Source of the DNA: Bacteroidales bacterium
Lineage (GTDB): Bacteria > Bacteroidota > Bacteroidia > Bacteroidales > WCHB1-69
Direction: 5' to 3'
DNA length: 10,946 bases
Assembly (NCBI GenBank): GCA_031254735.1
Contig: JAIRTU010000130.1
Coordinates: 1-10,946, forward strand
Position numbers and translations under genes: made by a program. Numbering within the stretch: the stretch's first letter is position 1; the number at the start of each line of letters is the position of its first letter. The notes under the pieces were generated by a model, which made no database searches, was not told where the DNA came from, and saw only the letters and a program-made list of their open reading frames with translations. Below are positions 1 through 6,273 of this stretch, one piece after another.

Positions 1-45
1 ACAAGATTTTTTTTTGTTTTTCGTTATTGCTATTAATTTTTGTTA

Positions 46-53
46 TACCTTTG
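46..53 (+). promoter_or_regulatory. Bacteroidota-type -7 promoter box for the 4-TM membrane protein gene
   Basis: TACCTTTG matches the Bacteroidota -7 consensus TAnnTTTG exactly. A TTG at 27-29, 16 bases upstream, could be the -33 element. The box lies 35 bases before the ATG at 89, which allows a 5' UTR of roughly 25-30 bases. The match is seen directly; promoter activity is inferred from the consensus. Confidence 0.65.
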
Positions 54-88
54 CGGGCAAATTAATCATAATCGGTGAATTGTAAATC

Positions 89-589
89 ATGGAACAGCAA
101 GAAGTTACATCTAAGCAATATTTTAAAACCCTTTCGGCAGTGTATTACATACTCATTGTCGGGCAAGGGCTGTGGACTGTCATTGCTTTTGCGTCTCAAT
201 ACGTTACGGCAGAAAGAATCATCACTTCCCACAAAACGCAGGGAATGTTTACCATTTTAATTTCTTTTCTTGCGGTGTCAGGTTTTTTCGTTAGTAAATT
301 TTTGTATAATAATTCCTTACGGAAAATATCGGCAAACGCAAATTTGAAACAAAGAATGCACTGTTACAAGCCTGCTTTGATTGGGAAACAGATACTGTTG
401 AGTTTTGTGTCTCTTTGTGCGGCAATGGCTGCTTTTTTGACCGGCGAAAATATTTTTTTGGTGTTTTCGCTGATCATCATTTTGTTGTTTTTCATGGATA
501 AACCCTCGGCTGTTCGAGCCGCAAGAGACTTGACCCTTTCTCCCGAAGATTCGTTGAGAGTACAAAATCCTGACGAGATAATCGCGTAA
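89..589 (+). CDS. Conserved four-helix membrane protein of unknown function
   Basis: Encodes 166 residues with four hydrophobic segments at about 17-37, 52-73, 98-117 and 121-136. The short loops are polar and the soluble tail ends in acidic residues. The motif KPSAVRAARDL after helix 4 resembles the RPTKEKIxxDL tail that I recall from short four-helix hypothetical proteins common in Bacteroidota; this is memory, not a search. There is no signal peptide, catalytic motif or recognised transporter signature, so I assign no function. The ATG at 89 is chosen because it follows a -7 box at a normal distance and opens directly into the helix 1 region. A competing ORF from 75 in another frame has no family features. 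The ABC exporter gene begins 84 bases downstream with its own promoter box, so co-function is possible but not shown. Confidence 0.8.
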   Translation: MEQQEVTSKQYFKTLSAVYYILIVGQGLWTVIAFASQYVTAERIITSHKTQGMFTILISFLAVSGFFVSKFLYNNSLRKISANANLKQRMHCYKPALIGKQILLSFVSLCAAMAAFLTGENIFLVFSLIIILLFFMDKPSAVRAARDLTLSPEDSLRVQNPDEIIA

Positions 590-648
590 ATGATTTCCCT
601 TGAAACACATTTGTTTTCCGCAAACGGCTTTTTCTCAAAGGATTTTAT

Positions 649-656
649 TACTTTTG
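649..656 (+). promoter_or_regulatory. Bacteroidota-type -7 promoter box for the ABC exporter gene
   Basis: TACTTTTG fits TAnnTTTG exactly. It is only 17 bases before the ATG at 674, so a transcript from here would have a very short 5' UTR of about 10 bases. No clear -33 TTG is visible at the usual spacing. The gene could also be read from the promoter at 46-53. Confidence 0.5.
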
Positions 657-673
657 CCGATTATTAACAGATC

Positions 674-2515
674 ATGAAAGAAAGTCAATCGGTTAAAAAC
701 AAAGATTTCAAAAGGGCAATGGCTTATGTAAAGCCTTATAAGTCAAATATTGTCATCTCATTTATTTGCAATGTCGGGTATGCCTTTTTTTCGCTTTTTA
801 CGTTGGGAATGATAGTTCCTTTTGTGTTGCTTTTGTTTGGATTGGTAGAGCCTGTAACCGTTCTTCCGCCATTCGATTTTTCTATCGATACCGTAAAAAA
901 TATGCTTTCGTACTACATCACGTATTTCAACGATCAATATGGTGTTTTTCAAGCCTTGATGTTTGTTTCGGCAGTTTTTATTCTTTGTTCGCTGCTTTCC
1001 AATCTGTTTCGGTTTTTGGGAATGTATTATCTCACGGCTGTCAATGCAAAAGCGACCGAAGACCTTCGCAATCATTTATATGAAAAAATATTGATACTTC
1101 CCGTATCGTTTTATACCACCACACGTTCGGGCGATATTATCACCCGCTTCAACGCCGACATGCACGAAGTGGATACGGCGCTTATTCGCCACAGTATCGA
1201 TTTGCTTTTGCGGCAACCTTTGCTCATTATTGTTTTTATCGGGACATTGCTTGTGCTTAATCCCTGGCTGACGCTGATTTCTTTCCTTGTTTTTCCGTTG
1301 ATAAGTTATGTTATGGGAAAAATAAGCAAGGCTATCCGCCGAAAGGCTCAACAGGGGCAGGCAGAACTCAGCCTTGTTTCGTCGATGTATGAAGAGACTG
1401 TTTCGGGATTGGGCATTATCAAAGCGTTTTCGTCGCAGGAATATTTTTCGCAAAAATTTCAACAGACCAACAGTTGGTATTCAAAATATGCAAAAAAGAT
1501 GATTCGGTATCTGGAACTGTCTGCACCTGTTTCGGAGATATTGACAATAGTCAGTCTGTTGGCGATTGTGTTTATTGGCGGAATGATGTTGATTGGCAAT
1601 CCGACAATGGACGCGAGCAATTTAATTCTGTTTGTGCTTGTTTTTGCTCGTCTGATACCGCCTGTTCAAACCATTATCAAAGGATACGGTTATGTGCAAA
1701 AAGGATTGGTATCGGCAAGGCGTATTTTTGATATTCTCGACAGCGATGAAAAAATTGTGGAAAGACCCAATGCCATTCCTGTCAAGAAACTGAATAATTA
1801 TATTGAACTGAAAAATGTTGATTTTGCATACGATAACGAACAAATACTGTCGAATATCAATTTAAAGATAAAAAAAGGCGAAACCGTTGCCATTGTCGGG
1901 CAGTCGGGAGGCGGGAAATCGACCATTGTAAATCTTTTACTCCGTTTTTACGACGTGAACAAAGGCGAGATAAACATAGACGGACACAATATACAGGATT
2001 ATGTCATTTCAGATGTTCGCACTTTGTTCGGCATTGTGATACAGGACGTCATGCTGTTTAACGACACCATTTACAATAATATTTGTTTTGGAGTAAAAGA
2101 AGTAGCTCCTCAACAGGTTACCGAGGCGGCAAAACATGCCAACGCTCACGATTTCATCATGGATATGCCGGAGGGCTACGATACGGTTATCGGCGACAGA
2201 GGAATGAAACTCTCCGGCGGTCAACGCCAACGGATAAGCATTGCCAGAGCTATTTTGCAAGACCCGCCTGTGCTTTTGTTTGACGAAGCAACCTCTTCGC
2301 TCGACAGCCAATCGGAACAGATAGTGCAGGAAGCCATTACCCGCCTGATGCAAAACCGAACCTCTATTGTCATTGCACATCGCTTGTCCACTATCCAAAA
2401 TGCAGACCGCATTATCGTACTCAAAGACGGAAAAATTGTCGAAGAAGGTTTTCACAAAGACTTAATGAACCTGAAAGGCGAATATTACAAGCTGGTGAGT
2501 TTGCAGCAACTGTAA
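674..2515 (+). CDS. ABC exporter, fused permease and ATPase (MsbA-like)
   Basis: A 613-residue half-transporter of the type IV exporter family, expected to act as an inner-membrane homodimer. The transmembrane domain spans about 1-345, with helices near 25-55, 93-120, 182-214 and 286-335. The nucleotide-binding domain begins near 375. It is complete: Walker A GQSGGGKST at 409-417 with Lys415, Q-loop Gln457, signature LSGGQ at 513-517, Walker B VLLFDE at 533-538 with catalytic Glu538, and switch His569. All ATPase residues are present, so the protein should be active. Length and layout match MsbA and multidrug/lipid exporters. The substrate cannot be told from sequence: lipid A core, another lipid or a drug are all possible, so I give no symbol. 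The gene is followed by repeat-rich non-coding DNA, so it ends its transcription unit. Confidence 0.93.
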   Translation: MKESQSVKNKDFKRAMAYVKPYKSNIVISFICNVGYAFFSLFTLGMIVPFVLLLFGLVEPVTVLPPFDFSIDTVKNMLSYYITYFNDQYGVFQALMFVSAVFILCSLLSNLFRFLGMYYLTAVNAKATEDLRNHLYEKILILPVSFYTTTRSGDIITRFNADMHEVDTALIRHSIDLLLRQPLLIIVFIGTLLVLNPWLTLISFLVFPLISYVMGKISKAIRRKAQQGQAELSLVSSMYEETVSGLGIIKAFSSQEYFSQKFQQTNSWYSKYAKKMIRYLELSAPVSEILTIVSLLAIVFIGGMMLIGNPTMDASNLILFVLVFARLIPPVQTIIKGYGYVQKGLVSARRIFDILDSDEKIVERPNAIPVKKLNNYIELKNVDFAYDNEQILSNINLKIKKGETVAIVGQSGGGKSTIVNLLLRFYDVNKGEINIDGHNIQDYVISDVRTLFGIVIQDVMLFNDTIYNNICFGVKEVAPQQVTEAAKHANAHDFIMDMPEGYDTVIGDRGMKLSGGQRQRISIARAILQDPPVLLFDEATSSLDSQSEQIVQEAITRLMQNRTSIVIAHRLSTIQNADRIIVLKDGKIVEEGFHKDLMNLKGEYYKLVSLQQL

Positions 2516-2595
2516 AGGTTTTTAACAGTGAATAGTTAATAACTAATAGTGAATAATGCCGCACGCCCGACCCGGCAATGCGTAATGTTCGGCTT

Positions 2596-2614
2596 AGGCT
2601 CCGGCTGCCTTTTT
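2596..2614 (+). terminator. Weak intrinsic terminator candidate after the ABC exporter
   Basis: AGGC (2596-2599) can pair with GCCT (2607-2610) across a 7-base loop, and the last base of the right arm runs into T2610-T2614. It lies 80 bases after the exporter stop codon. The stem is only 4 bp, so this is a weak candidate. Confidence 0.25.
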
Positions 2615-2668
2615 CCTGTCCGAAATATGGTTAATATAATGAAAACCAAAATCATCGTCCGAACGAGA

Positions 2669-2686
2669 GAAGTCCTATCGGACTTC
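2669..2686. repeat. Perfect 7-bp palindrome (unit A)
   Basis: GAAGTCC (2669-2675), loop TATC, GGACTTC (2680-2686), followed by AATTTTGAT. It has the same layout as unit B at 2751-2767: GAA, one variable base, TCC, a short loop, the complementary arm, then AAT and a T-rich stretch. It is probably a dispersed Bacteroidota intergenic palindrome. There is no proper T-run, so it is not an obvious terminator. Confidence 0.6.
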
Positions 2687-2750
2687 AATTTTGATAACCC
2701 CTTGCAAGGCGAAGCCGTAGCTCGGGGTAAAGAACGCAACACCCCAGCCC

Positions 2751-2767
2751 GAACTCCATAGGAGTTC
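2751..2767. repeat. Perfect 7-bp palindrome (unit B)
   Basis: GAACTCC (2751-2757), loop ATA, GGAGTTC (2761-2767), followed by AATGTTTAC. It differs from unit A by one base in each arm, a compensated change that keeps the pairing. Between the units lie CCCC (2698-2701) and GGGG (2723-2726), which can also pair. The form recalls the CCGTAGG-type palindromes scattered through many Bacteroidota genomes; that comparison is from memory. Confidence 0.6.
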
Positions 2768-2793
2768 AATGTTTACTCGAAAAATGTTAATCC

Positions 2794-2835
2794 TGTGCGG
2801 CAGCCCTGCACCGAGCGGTGCAGACGCTCCGCACA
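2794..2835. repeat. 42-base imperfect palindrome with about 18 bp of stem
   Basis: The outer arms TGTGCGG (2794-2800) and CCGCACA (2829-2835) pair perfectly. AGC (2802-2804) pairs with GCT (2826-2828). The inner arms CTGCACCG (2806-2813) and CGGTGCAG (2816-2823) pair perfectly around AG. Only C2801, C2805 and A2824-C2825 are unpaired. It is GC-rich in an AT-rich setting, as expected for a REP-like or cruciform-forming element. No T-run follows on either strand, which argues against a terminator. Confidence 0.7.
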
Positions 2836-2995
2836 AAACGATATAACATGCAATTGAAATAAATCCCAGTTCAGACAAGAAGAAAGTCCCTTTTAATGAA
2901 TTTAGGGGCAAAAACACTATCCCCGTTCCAACAAAAGGATTGGCTATTTTGAGATATTTGTTCTTTAAAATGTCTTCCTTTATTTCTTTTTTTAC

Positions 2996-3003
2996 TACCT
3001 TTG
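2996..3003 (+). promoter_or_regulatory. Bacteroidota-type -7 box for the M23 operon; fixes the start of the first peptidase
   Basis: TACCTTTG is an exact TAnnTTTG match. It lies inside the upstream extension of the peptidase reading frame, which could formally start at a TTG at 2940. A transcript starting just after the box cannot include that TTG, so the true start should be the ATG at 3027 or 3045. Confidence 0.65.
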
Positions 3004-3044
3004 TACAAAAGTGCGGCATATCAACAATGCTTTTAGAAAATAGA

Positions 3045-4811
3045 ATGAAATTTTGGAATAAAGAATATATATTATTAGGAATGCTATTGTGCCTTTTGGT
3101 GCAAATGTCGGCGGTAAACAAAGTCCCTAAGTTAAAAAAGAATCAAACAGATACCTGCTTCCCTGCGTTGTTGGAAGAGTCGGAGGCGTTATCCAGGCAG
3201 GTAAAACAGATAAACAATAAACGTAATGACAATTTCCTGTACGTTGTGCCTGTGTGGAATTATCATTTTACAACGTCGAGCCGACAGGAGAAGCAGCTTT
3301 CTTCTTTTTTATCTCTCTCGAAAAATGCCATTTGCAGCGCAAGAAACAAGGCTGTGGACTATTGCCCCAATATAGCAGATGTTTTCACCATGAACGGCAT
3401 TGCGTTGTTGTACAAAAAAGAATATCAACAAGCCTATCAAATATTCGATACGGTAATTACCAATTACAGATATGCACGCAGTTGGGTATCGGCATATCTT
3501 TGGCAGGCTCATGCTTCGCTTTTTATGGAAGATTATGCTACGGCGGAACAGCTGTTGTCGGAAATTGGTCAAGCTTCGGAACTTGTCGAACTTGAAGACA
3601 TTGTTCATTACGAGATTATACACGCCGACTTGTTGATCAAGACCTTTCAATACGAAAAAGCCCTGTCTCCTCTGTTGAAGCTGGATAAGATAGCGCTGGA
3701 TACAAAACTAAAAGTGCGGGTGAAGTTCAGTATCGCACAAATATATGATAATCTCGGTGAATACGATATGGCATTGTCGTATTATAACGACTTAACAAGA
3801 TGCCCGATACCGGGGAAATTGATGTATTCGTATATTGTTATTTATCGATATTTCAATCAGCAGTTATTGTTGCAACAGCAACTGTTGGCGGCGTCTCCTG
3901 TGGAAGAAACGGAAATAGAGTCGGAAGAGTTTGAACCCACTATCGTAGAAAGCTATCACGACAGCACGTTTTTCGATGCGGATTATCCTTATTATTTCAA
4001 CGACTTGGCAGCTATGTTTTTCTTGGACGAGTCGCGAGACAAAGCCGACAGCAACGATACATCGGACTCTCAGGAAGAACAGTATAAATTGTATTTAACC
4101 ACAGAAATGTTGGAAACGGTGTTTGAGAATTGGGATTCGCTGTCTATCCATATCTCCAAAACAGATTTCAGCAATATGACAGATACCATTTATCTGCCGT
4201 TGCTGGAAGAGGGAAAAACATACACCTTGCCTTATTTCAATCCTGTTGTTTCTCGCTTTGGTTGGCGGCGTTACCGTTATCATTACGGCGTTGATCTCAA
4301 ACAGTCGGTGGGAGACAGCGTCTATTGTGTGTTCGATGGAATTGTACGCATCGCCAGACGCAATCGCACGTATGGCAATGTGATTATTGTTCGTCATTAC
4401 AATGGATTGGAAACGTTTTATGCCCATTGTTCCAAACTGTTGGTAGAACCCAATCAGGAGGTGAAAGCCGGCGATATAATTGCGTTGGCGGGCAATACCG
4501 GACGTTCCACAGGACCACATCTGCACCTTGAAATCAGATACAAAGGGGTGGCATTCAATCCCGAACATGTCATAGACTTTCAAAGAGGGACGCTCGTCTC
4601 CGATACGCTGATGATAACCAAAGAGACATTCAATTACCGACGGTCAAATTCATCTGCTTCGTCTGCCGGAGCGGAATATTACAGAGTGAGATACGGAGAC
4701 ACGTTGTCTTCCATTGCCAGAAAATACGGAACTAACGCCGCCACTATCAAACGCCTCAACGGATTGAAGTATGACTTTATCCGAGAAGGACAACGGTTGC
4801 GTATTCGGTAG
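3045..4811 (+). CDS. Secreted TPR - M23 peptidase - LysM protein
   Basis: Encodes 588 residues from ATG 3045 (ATG 3027 adds six). An N-terminal signal or anchor segment covers about 7-22. Residues about 110-265 form TPR-like helical repeats whose pattern resembles the SprE/PorW gliding and type IX secretion proteins; this is by eye. An acidic linker follows. The M23/LytM peptidase domain is at about 400-502 with the zinc and catalytic residues intact: His413 and Asp417 (HYGVD), His461 (YAH), His492 and His494 (HLH). A LysM peptidoglycan-binding domain is at 545-588. It should cleave peptide cross-bridges in the periplasm, or activate another hydrolase if it is not itself catalytic. The next gene, 48 bases on, is a second M23 enzyme, probably in the same operon. 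The start was chosen from the promoter at 2996 and the signal peptide. Confidence 0.88.
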   Translation: MKFWNKEYILLGMLLCLLVQMSAVNKVPKLKKNQTDTCFPALLEESEALSRQVKQINNKRNDNFLYVVPVWNYHFTTSSRQEKQLSSFLSLSKNAICSARNKAVDYCPNIADVFTMNGIALLYKKEYQQAYQIFDTVITNYRYARSWVSAYLWQAHASLFMEDYATAEQLLSEIGQASELVELEDIVHYEIIHADLLIKTFQYEKALSPLLKLDKIALDTKLKVRVKFSIAQIYDNLGEYDMALSYYNDLTRCPIPGKLMYSYIVIYRYFNQQLLLQQQLLAASPVEETEIESEEFEPTIVESYHDSTFFDADYPYYFNDLAAMFFLDESRDKADSNDTSDSQEEQYKLYLTTEMLETVFENWDSLSIHISKTDFSNMTDTIYLPLLEEGKTYTLPYFNPVVSRFGWRRYRYHYGVDLKQSVGDSVYCVFDGIVRIARRNRTYGNVIIVRHYNGLETFYAHCSKLLVEPNQEVKAGDIIALAGNTGRSTGPHLHLEIRYKGVAFNPEHVIDFQRGTLVSDTLMITKETFNYRRSNSSASSAGAEYYRVRYGDTLSSIARKYGTNAATIKRLNGLKYDFIREGQRLRIR

Positions 4812-4859
4812 AATACTAAATGTAGAAAATCAACGTTTCCCAAAAGAGAATATATAGAC

Positions 4860-5807
4860 GTGAAATATAAGTTCAACCACAAATCGCTATCTTTTGAAAG
4901 AGCAAAGGCTACACCGCTACAAGTATTCAAACAAATACTTTCTTATGTTGCGGCAGCTATTGCTTTTGCCGTAGTAACCCTTATCCTCTACACCTTTTTC
5001 TTTGAATCGCCCAAAGAAAAACAGCTGAAAAGAGAACTGCATGATTATCACGAAACTATTTCTTTGATAGAAAAGAGAATGGACTTGCTGACTACTGTTT
5101 TGCAAGATTTAGAGGAAAAAGACAATAATTTATACCGTGCCATTCTGGACGCCACCCCGCCCAACAAAGATATACAACTTGGCGATTTGCAGAGTTATTA
5201 CGCTTTGCTGTCTTCGCAAAACCATTCGGAGGCGTTGAATAGACTTCAATTAAAGACAAATGTCCTCACCCAACGCACACAACATCAACTTTTGTCGTAT
5301 GAACATTTGTGGGAGTTGGCAAAGGAGAAAGACACTATTCAGGCGTCTATTCCGGCTATCTCTCCGGTGAAAAACCCGACGATTGTTTCCGGGTTTGGAA
5401 TGCGTTTTCATCCTATTTACAAGATTTTGCGTCCGCACACAGGCGTTGACCTCATCGGCAAAAAAGGAACGCCCATTTATGCCACAGCAGACGGTACGGT
5501 TATTTCTAACCCTAACAGCTATTCGGGATATGGAATTACCGTTATTCTCGATCACGGAAGAGGGTATCAAACCCTGTATGCTCATCTCTCCAAGAAAAAT
5601 GTGAAAGATGGACAACGAGTGAAAAGAGGAGATGTGATTGGTTTTATGGGAACAACAGGTCTGTCGGTGGGGGTGCATTTGCATTATGAAGTTATCAAAA
5701 ACGGAAAGAAAGTAAATCCTGTTCATTATTTCTTTGGCAACCTCACTCCCGAAGAATATAATAGAATCTTGCAACAAGCCTCCGAAGCAAATCAATCGCT
5801 GTCGTGA
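4860..5807 (+). CDS. Membrane-anchored M23 peptidase with coiled coil
   Basis: A 315-residue protein starting with GTG at 4860. No ATG, TTG or other GTG lies between the preceding in-frame stop (4809-4811) and this codon. The N-terminus KYKFNHKSLSFE matches the KYxxNxxTLSYE start I recall for this Bacteroidota family. One membrane helix is at about 27-48 and a charged coiled coil at about 52-92. The C-terminal LytM domain, about 175-290, has His193 and Asp197 (HTGVD), His242 (YAH), and His273 and His275 (HLH). All metal and catalytic positions are intact, so it is likely an active zinc endopeptidase on peptidoglycan, held on the periplasmic side of the inner membrane. There is no -7 box in the 48-base gap, so it is probably transcribed with the upstream M23 gene. 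Its lack of LysM and TPR regions suggests a different site of action. Confidence 0.92.
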   Translation: MKYKFNHKSLSFERAKATPLQVFKQILSYVAAAIAFAVVTLILYTFFFESPKEKQLKRELHDYHETISLIEKRMDLLTTVLQDLEEKDNNLYRAILDATPPNKDIQLGDLQSYYALLSSQNHSEALNRLQLKTNVLTQRTQHQLLSYEHLWELAKEKDTIQASIPAISPVKNPTIVSGFGMRFHPIYKILRPHTGVDLIGKKGTPIYATADGTVISNPNSYSGYGITVILDHGRGYQTLYAHLSKKNVKDGQRVKRGDVIGFMGTTGLSVGVHLHYEVIKNGKKVNPVHYFFGNLTPEEYNRILQQASEANQSLS

Positions 5808-5849
5808 TGGTTTTTCGGTTCTCCTTTTATTTTTAAAGCCATTGCTCTT

Positions 5850-5866
5850 AAAAGGATTTTCCTTTT
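5850..5866 (+). terminator. Possible hairpin terminator after the M23 operon
   Basis: AAAAGG (5850-5855) and CCTTTT (5861-5866) form a 6-bp stem around ATTTT, 42 bases after the M23 stop codon. The T-rich arm could serve as the U-tract. The stem has only two G-C pairs, so it may be leaky or not functional. Confidence 0.3.
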
Positions 5867-5868
5867 GT

Positions 5869-6122
5869 CCGAACAGAGGTTGACGGATACACCACCTTTG
5901 CCTTGAAAAGGCGGGTCAAAAAGGGGAAAGTGAGAATATTGAATTGCACCGTTCGGCAAAATATTTTTCTGTTTACATATCTATTTATACAATTAGTTGC
6001 ACAATGCAGCGTTAGATATGTGCTAAAATTACTATGACCGGATACTAAGTAGGATTATAGTGTATCAGGGTTTTCATTTTATTGTTTGCGTCAGGGGGGT
6101 AATTGCTTCCCTGACCTTTTTT
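5869..6122 (+). ncRNA. Candidate structured RNA or structured 3' UTR, ending in an intrinsic terminator
   Basis: The clearest element is a rod-like hairpin at 5951-6043. Its apical stem GTTGCA/TGCAGC (5996-6001 with 6005-6010) is closed by a CAA loop. Below it is ACATATCTA (5975-5983) with TAGATATGT (6013-6021), then TTTT (5965-5968) with AAAA (6025-6028), and GTTCGG (5951-5956) with CCGGAT (6038-6043, including G-T pairs). GTTCGG can instead pair with CCGAAC at 5869-5874, giving two alternative folds. A near-consensus -7 box, CACCTTTG (5893-5900), would place a start near 5907 and give an RNA of about 215 bases. No known family is recognised. It could equally be operon 3' UTR. Confidence 0.35.
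6090..6122 (+). terminator. Intrinsic terminator
   Basis: GTCAGGG (6090-6096) and CCCTGAC (6109-6115) form a perfect 7-bp stem with a 12-base loop that can close further by G-T pairs. C6116 and a run of six T (6117-6122) follow. It points along the + strand. It lies 283 bases after the M23 stop and 151 bases before the next ATG, so it ends either a long M23 transcript or a separate small RNA. Confidence 0.65.
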
Positions 6123-6241
6123 ATGCACCAAACAGGCGAATGATATGCTTGTATCGTCGGGAAAAACATGGCACAGCATTTGCCGAAGGCATAAAAAAGA
6201 AATTATCTTGAAAAAACATCGAAATTGTCTATCATTTTTAG

Positions 6242-6249
6242 TACTTTTG
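6242..6249 (+). promoter_or_regulatory. Bacteroidota-type -7 box for the nucleotidyltransferase gene
   Basis: TACTTTTG is an exact TAnnTTTG match, 24 bases before the ATG at 6274. A TTG at 6225-6227 is a possible -33 element, though its 14-base spacing is short. Confidence 0.6.
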
Positions 6250-6273
6250 CTCATCGAAAAATAAGCCATTTAT

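Larger units (their letters stand above)
2516..2995. other. Gene-free, repeat-rich intergenic block
   Basis: About 480 bases between the exporter and the next promoter carry no credible gene. Two overlapping opposite-strand reading frames (about 2536-2769) match no family I know and lie across palindromes. The block holds, in order: a short direct repeat AGTGAATA (2527-2534 and 2548-2555) flanking the palindrome TAGTTAATAACTA (2533-2545); a weak 4-bp hairpin followed by T5 (2596-2614); two short perfect palindromes of matching layout; and a long imperfect palindrome at 2794-2835. From about 2840 to 2995 I see nothing distinctive. The layout suggests dispersed intergenic repeats of the kind common in Bacteroidota. 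Confidence 0.6.
5808..6273. other. 466-base gene-free region with nested inverted repeats
   Basis: No plausible coding frame is present. The region contains an AT-rich hairpin (5850-5866), nested arms CCGAAC/GTTCGG, TTGAC/GTCAA and GCCTT/AAGGC (5869-5956), a long rod-like hairpin (5951-6043), an intrinsic terminator (6090-6122) and the promoter of the next gene (6242-6249). The density of pairing suggests a structured transcript. I do not recognise a known riboswitch, tmRNA, RNase P RNA or SRP RNA core in it. Confidence 0.55.

Noticed and set aside
2536..2769. Overlapping open frames on both strands (77 codons minus, 70 codons plus)
   Set aside because: They cross two palindromes and repeat arms, match no family, have no promoter box and end within the repeat block. 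Random frames in repeat DNA are more likely.
2669..2835. CRISPR array or insertion sequence
   Set aside because: The palindromes are not regularly spaced identical repeats with unique spacers, and no transposase or cas gene is present in the window.
2940..3044. N-terminal extension of the M23-TPR protein from TTG 2940
   Set aside because: An exact promoter box lies within it, and the downstream ATG opens a proper signal peptide.
5869..6122. Known riboswitch, RNase P RNA, tmRNA or SRP RNA
   Set aside because: I looked for the conserved cores of these RNAs and found none. The region is reported only as a structured candidate.
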